64,000 nt of DNA from Marinomonas shanghaiensis (GCF_003259175.1 NZ_QGOK01000022.1:1-64000), one strand, 5' to 3'. Positions 31,217 to 40,773 are shown, counted from the stretch's first letter. Numbers and translations: made by a program. The notes: a model not told the origin generated them from the letters alone.

Positions 31217-32914
31217 TTAAGCTTGTTTTTCTTCTCTTAAAGCACGACGCAAAACTTTCCCCACGTTGGTTTTTGGTAGCTCTTTGCGTACTTCTACAAA
31301 CTTAGGCACTTTGTAAGCGGCTAAATTCTCTTTGCAGTACATGCGCAAGGCTTTTTCATCTAATGAATCAACATTGGCCCTCAACACCACAAAGGCTTTT
31401 ACAGCCTCGCCTGTTTTATCATCCGGCACACCAATCGCTGCAGATTCCAAAATAGACGGATGAGAAGAAAGGCAATCCTCTACTTCTGTTGGGTAAACAT
31501 TAAAACCAGATACAATGATCATGTCTTTGGCACGATCGACAATTTGCAGATAGCCGTCAGGATGCTGTACCGCAATATCACCCGTGATCAAAAAGCCATC
31601 TTCCGTCATCACATCTCGAGTGGCTTCTTCACGATGCCAATAGCCTTTCATCACCTGAGGACCACGAACGCATAACATACCGGCCTCACCCTGTGGCAAA
31701 GCTTGGCCATCACTTCCCTGAATCTTTATGTCTGTTTCAGCAACCGCAAGACCAATAGTACCGATGCGCTCCTTACCGATGGGGTTAAAAGATACCACCG
31801 GGGACGTTTCCGTTAGACCGTAGCCTTCCACAACTTTGCAGCCTGTTATCTTTTGCCATTCATCCGCGGCAGCGTGGGTGAGAGGCATACCGCCAGAACA
31901 CGTCAGTTTTAGGTGTGAAAAATCCAGTGTTCGAAAATCCGCTTTATTGCAAAGTCCGACAAATAAAGTATTCAAGCCCACAAAACCGGTAAACGGCCAT
32001 TTTTTTAACTCTTTAACAAAACCGGGTAAGTCTCGAGGATTCGGGATGAGTACACTGTGTGCACCTTTCTCAACTAGGGTTAAACCATGAATAAGAAAGG
32101 CGTAAATATGATACAAAGGCAATGGCGCAATGTAGAGTTCTGCTTTGGGTTCAATAATCGAACTTAAACGAGAACTTAGTTGGTTCATATTGGCAATCAA
32201 ATTCGCGTGCGTCAACATCGCGCCTTTAGCCACCCCAGTTGTTCCACCGGTATACTGCAAAACCGCAACTTGTTCTGGCCTACAAACCACTTTCTGAAGA
32301 GATTTATTTTTCCCTTTTGCCAATGCGTCATTCAAAGCCAACGCCGTCGGAAGATGATACGCTGGCACCATTTTCTTAACGTATTTAACAACCGAGTTAA
32401 CAAGTAAGCGTTTTAAAGGCGGGTGAAAGTCTGCAATTTCGGTAATGATGAGGTGTTTGATTGACGTTTTAGCTAAGATTTTTTCAACATTGTGCGCCAT
32501 ATTAGCAAACACAACTAAGGCTTTTACCCCAGAGTCATTGAATTGATGCTCGAGCTCTTTTGGCGTATACAAAGGGTTTGTGTTGACCACGATAAGACCG
32601 GCTTTCATGGCACCAAAAAGCACAACGGGATACTGAATAATGTTAGGCAATTGAATCGCAATACGATCCCCCGGCATTAAGTCCGTTTCATTCTGAAGAT
32701 ACGCGGCAAACTGATCGGATTTTTCGTTCAACTCACGATAAGTTAACGTTCTACCAACGCTTGTGAATGCCGCTAGATCCGCGTATTGCTTAACAGCCGC
32801 TGCCAGCACATCCGTTAATGACTGGTAGCCATTGGGATTAAGCGATTGTGGCAAATAGCTACCAGGCGCCTTTCTAACATCCGCTGTGCTGTGAAGAGTA
32901 GTATCCATTGACAT
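31217..32914 (-). CDS. fadD: Long-chain fatty-acid-CoA ligase (acyl-CoA synthetase)
   Basis: A 565-aa adenylate-forming enzyme. The phosphate-binding loop is YTGGTTGVAKGAML (about residue 220), the adenine motif GYGLTETSPV (about 365), the hinge region ITGDIAVQHPDGYL then IVDRAKDMIIVSG, and the C-terminal catalytic Lys in LPKTNVGKVLRR. It activates fatty acids to acyl-CoA with ATP. Length and motifs fit FadD. A methylmercaptopropionate-CoA ligase (DmdB) belongs to the same superfamily and cannot be excluded. GGAG lies 8 nt before the ATG. It leads the DUF2889-crotonase unit. Confidence 0.9.
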   Translation of the reverse strand: MSMDTTLHSTADVRKAPGSYLPQSLNPNGYQSLTDVLAAAVKQYADLAAFTSVGRTLTYRELNEKSDQFAAYLQNETDLMPGDRIAIQLPNIIQYPVVLFGAMKAGLIVVNTNPLYTPKELEHQFNDSGVKALVVFANMAHNVEKILAKTSIKHLIITEIADFHPPLKRLLVNSVVKYVKKMVPAYHLPTALALNDALAKGKNKSLQKVVCRPEQVAVLQYTGGTTGVAKGAMLTHANLIANMNQLSSRLSSIIEPKAELYIAPLPLYHIYAFLIHGLTLVEKGAHSVLIPNPRDLPGFVKELKKWPFTGFVGLNTLFVGLCNKADFRTLDFSHLKLTCSGGMPLTHAAADEWQKITGCKVVEGYGLTETSPVVSFNPIGKERIGTIGLAVAETDIKIQGSDGQALPQGEAGMLCVRGPQVMKGYWHREEATRDVMTEDGFLITGDIAVQHPDGYLQIVDRAKDMIIVSGFNVYPTEVEDCLSSHPSILESAAIGVPDDKTGEAVKAFVVLRANVDSLDEKALRMYCKENLAAYKVPKFVEVRKELPKTNVGKVLRRALREEKQA

Positions 32915-32962
32915 AATAAAAGCTCCATTTGTTTTTTTTATTTAGGAGAATAAGTAAACGCA

Positions 32963-32995
32963 AAAGCTCAACTGCACAATTTGCCGTTGAGCTTT
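32963..32995 (-). terminator. Terminator-like hairpin after the SCP2 gene
   Basis: AAAGCTCAAC (32963-32972) pairs with GTTGAGCTTT (32986-32995). On the minus strand only a short T stretch follows. It separates the SCP2 gene from fadD. Confidence 0.6.
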
Positions 32996-33022
32996 AGAGC
33001 ATTCATGCAACTCAAATCAAGC

Positions 33023-33337
33023 CTAGTTAGGAAAGATCTGTGTTAATTTTGTGGCTAACATAATGTCACCATCGGCTCGGATTTTACCTTGCATAAAAGC
33101 CGCCATGCCGTCTAACTCACCGCTCATGACCGCTTTCAGCGTGTCTAAATCCATACTTAATGTTACCGTTGGGTCATCATGCTCCCCTTCTCCCATTTCA
33201 CATTCGCCTTCTGCGATGCTTAAGTGATAGCTGTCTGCGTCGTCTAAGTCAAATTGAAACACCGCTTCCATATCATCGGCTTCATCGGCATCAAATCGAC
33301 CTAACATAGATTCAAACACGGCTTTTGCTTCACTCAT
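33023..33337 (-). CDS. SCP2 sterol-carrier domain protein
   Basis: This 104-aa single-domain protein starts at the ATG that has AGAGG 8 nt upstream. The open frame begins at a GTG inside that SD. It has the SCP2 pattern: a central FQFDLDDADSYHL strand pair, DPTVTLSMDLDTLKAVMSGELDGM and a C-terminal GKIRADGDIMLATKLTQIFP. SCP2 domains bind lipids or fatty acyl-CoA in a hydrophobic tunnel. It lies between the acyl-CoA dehydrogenase and fadD genes, so it probably shuttles acyl chains. Confidence 0.88.
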   Translation of the reverse strand: MSEAKAVFESMLGRFDADEADDMEAVFQFDLDDADSYHLSIAEGECEMGEGEHDDPTVTLSMDLDTLKAVMSGELDGMAAFMQGKIRADGDIMLATKLTQIFPN

Positions 33338-33374
33338 AATACTCACCTCTTTAATCTGTCAAAAATATCGTGTT

Positions 33375-33399
33375 TCACTTGCCCATAACGGACAAGTGA
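33375..33399 (-). terminator. Hairpin between the acyl-CoA dehydrogenase and SCP2 genes
   Basis: TCACTTGCCC (33375-33384), loop ATAAC, GGACAAGTGA (33390-33399) with one G-U pair. A T5 stretch follows nearby on the minus strand. It may attenuate read-through from the dehydrogenase into the SCP2 gene. Confidence 0.5.
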
Positions 33400-33417
33400 C
33401 ATGTTGTTTGTTACACA

Positions 33418-35223
33418 CTAGGCATTTAAAAATACGAAGTTATCTTCATCCATTGCCAGCAAGTTATCAGCACCAGACAACATGGCCTCAACATGTGCAT
33501 GAGTACGTGGCAACAAGCGCTCATAGTAGAAAGTAGCGGTCTGTAGTTTCGCAGTATAGAAACCAACTTCATCGGTACCTGCGTCTAATTTTGCTTGTGC
33601 TGTCACCGCCATACGCGCCCAGAAATACGCTAAAACGACGTAACCTGAGAACATCAAATAATCCACTGACGCAGCACCCACTTCCTCTTTATTGCGCATG
33701 GCTTTCATGCCGATTTTCAGCGTCACGTCTCCCCATTCGCCGTTCAGTTTATCAAGAACGGTAATGTAGGACTTAAGACGCTTATCGCCTTTGTGTTCTT
33801 TACAGAATTTATGAATGATTTTAGTAAAGCGTCGCAATGTGGCACCTTGAGTCATCAATACTTTACGACCCAATAAATCCAACGCTTGAATGCCCGTTGT
33901 ACCTTCATACAACATAGAAATACGGCAATCTCGAACGTTTTGCTCCATACCCCATTCCGCAATAAAACCATGACCACCAAACACTTGCAGGCCTTGGTTC
34001 GCCGCTTCAAAACCCGTTTCGGTTAAGAAGGCCTTGGCAATCGGAGTCAATAAGGACATCAACTCATCCGCTTCTGCCTTTTCTTCCTCTGTGCCTCGTT
34101 TCATGGTGTCCACTAACATAGAACAATAATGAATCAATGCACGACCACCCTCAGCAAACGCTTTTTGAGTCAACAACATGCGACGAACATCTGGGTGCAC
34201 AATAATAGGGTCTGCAGCTTTTTCAGGCGCTTTGGGGCCAGATAAAGCACGCATTTGCAAACGGTCTTTTGCATACGCCACAGAGTTTTGCAACGCCCAC
34301 TCCGCATGGGCTAAGCCTTGCAATGCCGTCCCAAGACGGGCCGCGTTCATAAAAGTAAACATACAATTAAGACCACGGTTGGCTTCACCGATCAAAAAGC
34401 CTTTCGCGCCATCAAAATTCATCACACAGGTCGCATTACCGTGAATCCCCATCTTATGCTCAATGGAACCACAAGAGACTTGGTTTCGATCCGCTATTTC
34501 ACCACTGCCATCCACGTTGTGCTTAGGCACGATGAACAAAGAAATGCCTTTCGTGCCGGCAGGCGCATCTGGTAAACGAGCCAATACGATGTGGACAATG
34601 TTGTCCGCCATATCATGCTCGCCCGCCGAAATGAAAATTTTCGTACCTGTGATGGCATAACTACCGTCGGCTTGTGGCTCTGCCTTGGTTTTCAACATTC
34701 CAAGGTCAGTACCACAATGAGGTTCGGTGAGACACATGGTCCCGGTCCACTCACCAGATACCAATTTGGTTAAATAGGTTTGCTTTTGCTCATCGGTACC
34801 ATGCAGTTCGATCGTATTCATTGCACCATGACTTAAGCCTGGGTACATACCCCATGACCAGTTGGACGTGGCAATCATCTCGGTGACCAACATACCCAAT
34901 GAATCTGGCAAACCTTGTCCGCCCATGTCTTCAGGATGAGATAAGGAAGGCCAGCCGCCTTCAACATACTGCTTATAAGCTTCTTTAAAACCGTCTGGCG
35001 TCGTAACAACGCCGTCTTTAAACTGGCACCCCTGTTGATCGCCAATGCGGTTTAGAGGGGAAAGCACACGCTCAGCAAATTTAGCGCCTTCTTCAAGAAT
35101 GGCCGCCACCATATCTGGCGTGGCTTCTTCGGCACCTGGCAACTTAGCGTAGTGTCCATGAAGATCTAGAACTTCTTCCGTTACAAACTTGATGTCGCGC
35201 AAGGGCGCTTTATATTCTGGCAT
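33418..35223 (-). CDS. Acyl-CoA dehydrogenase, about 600-aa DmdC/FadE-like subgroup
   Basis: A 601-aa flavoprotein with the short N-terminal extension typical of this subgroup ([18 protein letters not shown]), a central FAD/acyl domain with [13 protein letters not shown] and [13 protein letters not shown], and the likely catalytic Glu in [18 protein letters not shown] (about residue 435). A C-terminal extra domain follows. It makes the first double bond of acyl-CoA and hands electrons to ETF, encoded 5 kb away. The same subgroup includes DmdC, which oxidises methylmercaptopropionyl-CoA in DMSP users. The sequence alone does not decide. It probably starts the minus-strand series with the SCP2 gene and fadD. 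Confidence 0.88.
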   Translation of the reverse strand: MPEYKAPLRDIKFVTEEVLDLHGHYAKLPGAEEATPDMVAAILEEGAKFAERVLSPLNRIGDQQGCQFKDGVVTTPDGFKEAYKQYVEGGWPSLSHPEDMGGQGLPDSLGMLVTEMIATSNWSWGMYPGLSHGAMNTIELHGTDEQKQTYLTKLVSGEWTGTMCLTEPHCGTDLGMLKTKAEPQADGSYAITGTKIFISAGEHDMADNIVHIVLARLPDAPAGTKGISLFIVPKHNVDGSGEIADRNQVSCGSIEHKMGIHGNATCVMNFDGAKGFLIGEANRGLNCMFTFMNAARLGTALQGLAHAEWALQNSVAYAKDRLQMRALSGPKAPEKAADPIIVHPDVRRMLLTQKAFAEGGRALIHYCSMLVDTMKRGTEEEKAEADELMSLLTPIAKAFLTETGFEAANQGLQVFGGHGFIAEWGMEQNVRDCRISMLYEGTTGIQALDLLGRKVLMTQGATLRRFTKIIHKFCKEHKGDKRLKSYITVLDKLNGEWGDVTLKIGMKAMRNKEEVGAASVDYLMFSGYVVLAYFWARMAVTAQAKLDAGTDEVGFYTAKLQTATFYYERLLPRTHAHVEAMLSGADNLLAMDEDNFVFLNA

Positions 35224-35263
35224 GACTTGTGACCTCTTATTGTTTTTATTCCATATGTTGCAT

Positions 35264-35291
35264 AGGAACCTTTGATACTAGAAAGGTTCCT
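35264..35291. promoter_or_regulatory. Inverted repeat upstream of the acyl-CoA dehydrogenase
   Basis: AGGAACCTTT (35264-35273) and AAAGGTTCCT (35282-35291) form a perfect 10-bp dyad with an 8-nt centre, about 40 bp before the dehydrogenase ATG. No T-run follows on either strand. An operator or 5'-leader hairpin is more likely than a terminator. The binding protein is unknown. Confidence 0.4.
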
Positions 35292-35434
35292 CTATCAGCC
35301 GCTTTCTCTCAATAACAAAAGATGCCAAAGTTAATGACAAAATAGACCAAGATCTGATTTTTGCAATTTGCCAAGGCCGTCAAAGAAAAAGCCAACAAAG
35401 CACACTCAACACAAGAGCCAATAACACGGCCTCA

Positions 35435-36472
35435 TCAAGAAGCGGCTATCACAGGCACCGTCTGACATAAAAATGGCCAACGTCCCTCTACGCTACCGAT
35501 AATCTCCAAACGGCTCGATTCACACCAAGGTGATACCGACAAGGCAAGCTCACCCCGTGATGCATTGACAAAAAGTGCTTCGCCTAGGCCAGTAACAAAC
35601 ACACCTTTAATACGATAAACCCCTTCAAGAATCGCCATAGACTGGATGCTTGATCTTAGCTCGGTTTCATCAAAAACCTTATCTTTTGACCACTTCCAAC
35701 CCAATACCTGCATAGCATCCTGTTGTTTTTGATAATGCCAACCAGCCTCTTGAGAAGACGAATCATGACTCGGATGGTCGTGGTCGTGGTCGTGCTTGTG
35801 GTTAGAAGAAGAATCGGTTATATCTTGAGCAACAAGAGCAGAATAAGACAAGTCAGCCAAACCAATGTCCAGTGCCTCGAGGTCAAGATGCATGGGGTCC
35901 GATAGATAAAGTGAAGGCTTTGCCGAAGGCGAAAGCGCACCGAATCGCGACGTGATATTCTGTTTATCAGCTTGCAGATAGCGATCTACATGACTAAAAA
36001 CAATGCCATCTGCTGACTCAATTTGATCGTTAAAAATAGCGTGTTTGGTGTAGCGTTCATCGTTTAAATTACGGGCATCAAGCACACAAAATGCCCCCGT
36101 AAACAACAAAACATCTCGGTAATAATCGCTGCGCAGCTTGGCGATGATTTGTTTTGGATGACCCAGACCAGATGGCTCGATAAAAATACGATCTGGATTA
36201 TGTTGACGAATTAATTCATTCAAGCCCAGCTGGAAAGCAGCTGACGTGGTACAACAAACGCATCCACCAGGCACTTCACGAATCGCTACACCCACCTCGG
36301 CGTAGAAGGCTCCATCAAGACCGATATCACCAAATTCATTCACCAGAACAGCCCAGCGCTCATTGGCTGGGGCACGTCCTAACAACTGACGAATCAAGGT
36401 GGTTTTACCGGCCCCTAGAAATCCTGTGATCAAAGTCACTTTTATCCCTTGATAACGCATAGCTTTACACAC
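35435..36472 (-). CDS. CobW/P47K-family GTPase (zinc metallochaperone type)
   Basis: A 345-aa COG0523 protein. The Walker A motif is GFLGAGKTTL (about residues 18-27) and the metal motif GGCVCCTT (CxCC, about 70-77). EPSGLGHP and SHVD follow, then a His/Asp-rich loop with HKHDHDHDHPSH (about 225-240) and a C-terminal CobW_C domain. Members deliver zinc or another metal to client proteins using GTP. The first codon is GTG. An ATG four codons later is an equally possible start. No Zur box was recognised upstream. Its neighbours do not reveal the client. Confidence 0.87.
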   Translation of the reverse strand: MCKAMRYQGIKVTLITGFLGAGKTTLIRQLLGRAPANERWAVLVNEFGDIGLDGAFYAEVGVAIREVPGGCVCCTTSAAFQLGLNELIRQHNPDRIFIEPSGLGHPKQIIAKLRSDYYRDVLLFTGAFCVLDARNLNDERYTKHAIFNDQIESADGIVFSHVDRYLQADKQNITSRFGALSPSAKPSLYLSDPMHLDLEALDIGLADLSYSALVAQDITDSSSNHKHDHDHDHPSHDSSSQEAGWHYQKQQDAMQVLGWKWSKDKVFDETELRSSIQSMAILEGVYRIKGVFVTGLGEALFVNASRGELALSVSPWCESSRLEIIGSVEGRWPFLCQTVPVIAAS

Positions 36473-36535
36473 TCAGATAATAACAAGAGCGCAAAACATG
36501 ACAGCATCAAACAATAAAAACAATATTATGAGCTT

Positions 36536-37291
36536 TTAAAAAGCATAAATTAACGTGACGCTGGTAACGGAATCTGTTTTCTCTCTCATGTCCAAAGAGA
36601 GGCTGTTATGTGTGATATTGTAAGCCGCCTTCATACTCAAATTGTCTCTTAACTTCGAGGTGATAGAAGATTCCGATTTAGACGCTGTGTTTTTATTACT
36701 TTCCAACGCCACATCACTGCCTAACATTTGAGTGAATTTTACCTCAGGACTAAAGTTGTATTCATACTCCATTTGTAAATGCACAATGATTGAGTCTTCT
36801 ACCCCGCCATCGTCTCTTCGGTTAAATGAGTAACCAGGACCGATGTTGTAATCTAAAAACGAATCTTGGTCAGCAAACAGCCTTTTAGAGTAACCAAAAG
36901 CCACGGTATTTTGATAATCGTAGCCACTAAAACGGTCGTCAGTGTAAGAGCCATAAACAAACACTGATGAATTCTCAGGACTTAACTTATAATCACTTTG
37001 CGCCGAGAAAAATACTTTTTGAGCGGTTGTTTGATCATCTCCTTCATAAGTATTGCGTTTGTACAAAGCATCAAATTGATATTTATTTTTCCACTCTCTA
37101 AAATCTTGCTTAATCGTCGCTTTGCCTTTTACGGCGGAACTCTCTGTATTTCCTGTTGTTGCAATCACCCCAAGCTCAACCTCAGCACTTAGTGGCTCCA
37201 AAGGTACTTCTAATTGTCCAGGCTCACTCGCATGAAGCGATGAAACGGAACAAGCCAAACCGGTCAATATCGATAGCAGAAGCGGTTTCAT
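36536..37291 (-). CDS. DUF481 outer-membrane protein (YdiY-like)
   Basis: This 251-aa protein has a signal peptide (LLSILTGLACSVSSLHASEP, cleavage near 22). The mature part is rich in alternating beta strands and ends in a C-terminal aromatic (VTLIYAF), typical of outer-membrane barrels. The early LGVIATTGNTESSAVKG matches the DUF481 start, and the rest fits the family (GYSKRLFADQDSFLDYNIGPG). The function of DUF481 proteins is poorly known. AGGAAGA precedes the ATG. It is monocistronic. Confidence 0.85.
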   Translation of the reverse strand: MKPLLLSILTGLACSVSSLHASEPGQLEVPLEPLSAEVELGVIATTGNTESSAVKGKATIKQDFREWKNKYQFDALYKRNTYEGDDQTTAQKVFFSAQSDYKLSPENSSVFVYGSYTDDRFSGYDYQNTVAFGYSKRLFADQDSFLDYNIGPGYSFNRRDDGGVEDSIIVHLQMEYEYNFSPEVKFTQMLGSDVALESNKNTASKSESSITSKLRDNLSMKAAYNITHNSLSLDMREKTDSVTSVTLIYAF

Positions 37292-37518
37292 TGGAATGTC
37301 TTCCTTTTATCTCATCAAACAAACTCCGAAGTGGTTAAAAGGAAAAAAGGGGGAAACAAAAACACAAAAGACTAACACAACGCCAAGACTTGTCCCCTTT
37401 CCTTAACGACCATCAGGCTTAGGGACATTCTTACATTGATAGCAAAATATCACAGTCAAAATTCCGTTAACTATTTGAAAAGTAGTAGATAAAAAATACA
37501 GAAGCCTTACACAACAAC

Positions 37519-38043
37519 TCAAACACGCACTTTAACGTTATTATTTATATCTTTACTCTGACAAATGAGGTCATCGCCTGCAAAAGCTCGGGCGGACTTT
37601 GCTAACCGGTCATACAGTAAAACATTGACGGATGCCGCAAGATTCATGCAGCCAATCGTGGGAACAAACACCACAAAATCGGCTCTATCCACCAATTTTT
37701 GATCAATCGTTCCGTCTTCTGGACCGAATATATAAAGGGCGTTATCTGGATGCGAAAAACCAGGTAACGGTGTTGCCCCTTGGATCAGATCGACGCAAAC
37801 AATCTTCGTCTCAGGACTGACCGCATCAATCAAGGTATCGACCCCTAAAGAGTCAATATGAATAAGTGGAATCGTGGTACTCACCTTTTTGGTATCAGTC
37901 GACATTTTGACAGCGCGATCATAACGATGACCAGAGTATAAAACCTGATCAGCTTGATAACACCCAGCAGCCCTCATCACAGAGCCAACATTGGAAGCAC
38001 TTTTAGGATTGATTAAACCAATAGAAACACGCTCTTTTTTCAT
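37519..38043 (-). CDS. SpoU-family RNA methyltransferase
   Basis: A 174-aa protein with the three SPOUT motifs: NPKSASNVGSVMRAAG (motif 1, residues 12-27), LYIFGPEDGTID (motif 2, about 107) and IGCMNLAASVNVLLYD (motif 3, about 129). These form the trefoil knot that binds S-adenosylmethionine. It probably 2'-O-methylates a tRNA or rRNA residue. It is shorter than TrmH and differs from TrmL at the N-terminus, so I do not assign the target. It is divergent from the TraB gene. Confidence 0.85.
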   Translation of the reverse strand: MKKERVSIGLINPKSASNVGSVMRAAGCYQADQVLYSGHRYDRAVKMSTDTKKVSTTIPLIHIDSLGVDTLIDAVSPETKIVCVDLIQGATPLPGFSHPDNALYIFGPEDGTIDQKLVDRADFVVFVPTIGCMNLAASVNVLLYDRLAKSARAFAGDDLICQSKDINNNVKVRV

Positions 38044-38242
38044 GACAGATTCACAACGCTCACAAGAAACAAAACCAGAATAATAGCATTGTTTTGGTCA
38101 GAACAAGACGGTAGAAGCAAGTTAGAGGCTGAGCAAACAATAAGAAAAAAGAAATACATCCTTCCCTCCTCGCTTCCGTTGAACCGTAAGATGAGTACAC
38201 TATGAGACACAAAAGCATTTAGATACCTTATTTAGGACAACT

Positions 38243-39103
38243 ATGAATCGCCTTAAAAAACTTGGTCTCACCTTACTAACCGCTGCCACCTTTGACACTC
38301 AAGCAGCCTCTGTTTGGAAAATAACCTCAGATACAAATACGCTCTACATAGGCGGCACCATTCATTTACTAACACCACAAGACTATCCTTTACCCTCGGC
38401 ATACGAGAAAGCTTATCAAGCCGCGGATAAAATCGTCTTTGAAACCAACATGGAAACCATCAGTACCCCTACGTTTAAGCAGCAAATGAAAAAAGAGCTG
38501 TCTTATTCTGACGGCACGACCATTGATAAAATCATTTCACCTGAGACCTATCAAACGTTAAAAATCTATCTAAATGCTCGTCAAATACCTTTTACTGCTG
38601 TGCAAAACTTAAAACCCAGTGCCTTAGCAATCTCTCTTAGTATGATTGAGTTAAAACACTTGGGATTTACCAGTGAAGGTGTCGACCAATTTTACGCTCA
38701 AAAAGCCAAACAGGATAACAAACCAAGCGGCTGGCTTGAGGAACCAGACACACAGGTCGCCATACTGAGTGAGGTCAACGCTCAAGACAGTAACGATGTC
38801 ATCAATTATGCCCTCTCAGACATAAAAGACATGCCAAACAACATGGAGAAGCTAAGACAGAGCTGGCGCAACGGTGATATGGAAGCCATGGCAGAGATAG
38901 AACTCAAAGACTTTCAAAAAGATTACCCAGAGGTATATCAGACATTATTGGTGAAGCGTAACAATCTTTGGCTGCCGCAAATCGAACGCATGCTAGAAAA
39001 CAAAGGCACAGAATTTGTCATGGTCGGAGCCATGCATTTGGCCGGACCAGACAGCCTACTCGAAAAACTCAAAGCCAGTGGCTATCAAGTCACTAAGCTT
39101 TAA
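38243..39103 (+). CDS. TraB/GumN family protein
   Basis: This 286-aa protein has an N-terminal signal-like stretch (LGLTLLTAATFDTQAAS). The family's two conserved pieces are present: YIGGTIHLLTPQDYPLP near residue 37 and EFVMVGAMHLAGPDSLLEKL near 258. TraB/GumN (Tiki-like) proteins carry Glu/His pairs that suggest metalloprotease activity, but the bacterial role is unproven. AGGACA precedes the ATG. It probably acts in the periplasm. It sits just before the purine permease leader. Confidence 0.85.
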   Translation: MNRLKKLGLTLLTAATFDTQAASVWKITSDTNTLYIGGTIHLLTPQDYPLPSAYEKAYQAADKIVFETNMETISTPTFKQQMKKELSYSDGTTIDKIISPETYQTLKIYLNARQIPFTAVQNLKPSALAISLSMIELKHLGFTSEGVDQFYAQKAKQDNKPSGWLEEPDTQVAILSEVNAQDSNDVINYALSDIKDMPNNMEKLRQSWRNGDMEAMAEIELKDFQKDYPEVYQTLLVKRNNLWLPQIERMLENKGTEFVMVGAMHLAGPDSLLEKLKASGYQVTKL

Positions 39104-39154
39104 AGAAAACGATTATTTATTGCAATTTTTCTCCCCAAAGCATCGCGAATTTTT

Positions 39155-39295
39155 TATACTTGGCGCCGAAATAGTTAGCTGACCAAATGATCAGTGTCAA
39201 AACCCCTCTCGGCGCATTCTATTATCAGCCTGCATTCTGGTATGTCGGCTAACAATAGAATGAATATCGTCGGCCCATTAGCAAAAGGTTCCCCT
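39155..39295 (+). promoter_or_regulatory. Promoter -10 and structured leader of the purine permease
   Basis: A -10-like TATACT lies at 39155-39160 (no good -35). The following leader holds GTTAGCTGAC (39174-39183), which pairs with GTCGGCTAAC (39244-39253, one G-U), closing a loop of about 60 nt. A second perfect pair is CATTCTATT (39215-39223) with AATAGAATG (39254-39262). Both pairs can form only with strain, so they may be alternatives. A third possible pair is GCGCCGA (39163-39169) with TCGGCGC (39209-39215). An AAAAGG Shine-Dalgarno precedes the ATG at 39296. The leader looks regulatory, but it is not the classical purine riboswitch. Confidence 0.45.
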
Positions 39296-40588
39296 ATGCT
39301 CGAACGTTATTTCCAACTTAAAGCGCACAACACGTCGGTACGTAATGAAGTCATCGGTGGTGTTACCACCTTCCTAACCATGGCTTACATTATTTTTGTT
39401 AACCCTTCAATACTGGCTCAAGCCGGCATGGACCAAGGCGCCGTATTCGTAGCGACTTGTCTTGCTGCCGCCATTGGCTGTTTGATCATGGGTCTCTATG
39501 CCAACTACCCAATTGCCCTAGCACCTGGTATGGGCTTAAACGCCTTCTTCACTTATGGCGTCGTCCTTGGTATGGGCTATTCTTGGGAGCAAGCGCTTGG
39601 AGCGGTATTTTTATCCGGTATTTTGTTTATTTTTATCAGTATCTTCCGCATCCGCGAATGGGTAATTAATGCCATTCCTTCCTCATTAAAGTTAGGCATT
39701 GCGGCGGGTATCGGTCTTTTTTTAGCAATGATCGCCCTACAAAACTCAGGCATTATTGTTAAGAATCCAGCCACCATGGTGTCATTAGGGGATCTATCTT
39801 CACCTTCGGCTATTTATGGCTTGCTTGGCTTCTTTGTTATCTGTGCTTTGTCGTATTTGAACATCACAGGGGCTGTGATGATCGGCATACTTCTGGTTAC
39901 TGTTTTGTCAATGTTGCTTGGGCAAAATGAATTTGGTGGGTTAGTATCTGCGCCACCTTCTATTGCACCTACTTTCCTTGCCATGGACATTGAAGGTGCC
40001 TTCCAACTCAGCATGCTAAGTGTCATCTTTGCGTTTTTCTTCGTTGATTTATTCGATACCTCCGGCACACTCATTGGTGTGGGCCAACGAGGAAAGCTGT
40101 TAGACAAAGACGGTAACTTACCACGTCTTAAGAAAGCCTTGCTTGCCGATTCAAGTGCCACTGTGGTCGGGGCGGCTTTAGGCACCTCTTCTACCACCAG
40201 CTACATTGAAAGTGCTTCTGGCGTTTCTGCTGGTGGACGCACAGGACTCACGGCAGTGGTCGTGGCCTTGTTGTTTTTATTGAGTCTTTTCTTTGCCCCC
40301 TTGGCAGGCTCAATTCCAGCGTATGCTACCGCTGGGGCTCTAATGTACGTGGCTGTATTGATGACAAGCAGCTTAGCCCATGTAGATTGGGATGACATAA
40401 CCGAAGCCGCTCCCGTATTGATTGCAGCGTTCACTATGCCACTAACCTACTCTATTGCAGATGGTATTGCTCTGTCTTTTATCAGCTACGCTGTGATCAA
40501 ACTGTTGTCTGGTCAAGGTAAAAAAGTCAGCCTTGCTGTCTATATTCTAGCGGCTTTGTTTATCGCCAAGTTCTTTATTTTCGTTTAA
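39296..40588 (+). CDS. NCS2-family purine permease (AzgA-type guanine/hypoxanthine/adenine)
   Basis: This 430-aa protein runs from the ATG of MLERYFQLKA, which has an AAAAGG site 7 nt upstream. The frame is open back to a GTG at 39194, but that stretch lies in the foldable leader. It has about 12 membrane segments. The AzgA-branch motifs are EVIGGVTTFLTMAYIIFVNP at the start, GLNAFFTYGVV, FFFVDLFDTSGTLIGVG (about residue 255) and GTSSTTSYIESASGV. It takes up purine bases with protons. A strong terminator follows. Confidence 0.9.
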   Translation: MLERYFQLKAHNTSVRNEVIGGVTTFLTMAYIIFVNPSILAQAGMDQGAVFVATCLAAAIGCLIMGLYANYPIALAPGMGLNAFFTYGVVLGMGYSWEQALGAVFLSGILFIFISIFRIREWVINAIPSSLKLGIAAGIGLFLAMIALQNSGIIVKNPATMVSLGDLSSPSAIYGLLGFFVICALSYLNITGAVMIGILLVTVLSMLLGQNEFGGLVSAPPSIAPTFLAMDIEGAFQLSMLSVIFAFFFVDLFDTSGTLIGVGQRGKLLDKDGNLPRLKKALLADSSATVVGAALGTSSTTSYIESASGVSAGGRTGLTAVVVALLFLLSLFFAPLAGSIPAYATAGALMYVAVLMTSSLAHVDWDDITEAAPVLIAAFTMPLTYSIADGIALSFISYAVIKLLSGQGKKVSLAVYILAALFIAKFFIFV

Positions 40589-40605
40589 AGAGAATCGCAA
40601 AAGAC

Positions 40606-40645
40606 AAAAAGCAGAAGTAAAGTCACCCTTTGCTTCTGCTTTTTT
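40606..40645 (+). terminator. Terminator of the purine permease
   Basis: AAAAAGCAGAAGTAAAG (40606-40622), loop TCACC, CTTTGCTTCTGCTTTTT (40628-40644) form a 17-bp stem with one G-U pair. A T-run closes it. Confidence 0.88.
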
Positions 40646-40773
40646 ATGCACCGCAAGAACCCACGCACCACGGTCCCCAGTATTTTTAATAAAGTCTTGC
40701 TGAGCCTAGTAGTCGTGCGACGATATCTGCTATATGATTCGCCCTCTTTTTTTACCCTCCAAGCGAAGCAAAC

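Noticed and set aside
39163-39295. Classical purine riboswitch before the permease
   Set aside because: The conserved junction and loop sequences of the guanine/adenine aptamer are absent. Only the general foldability remains.
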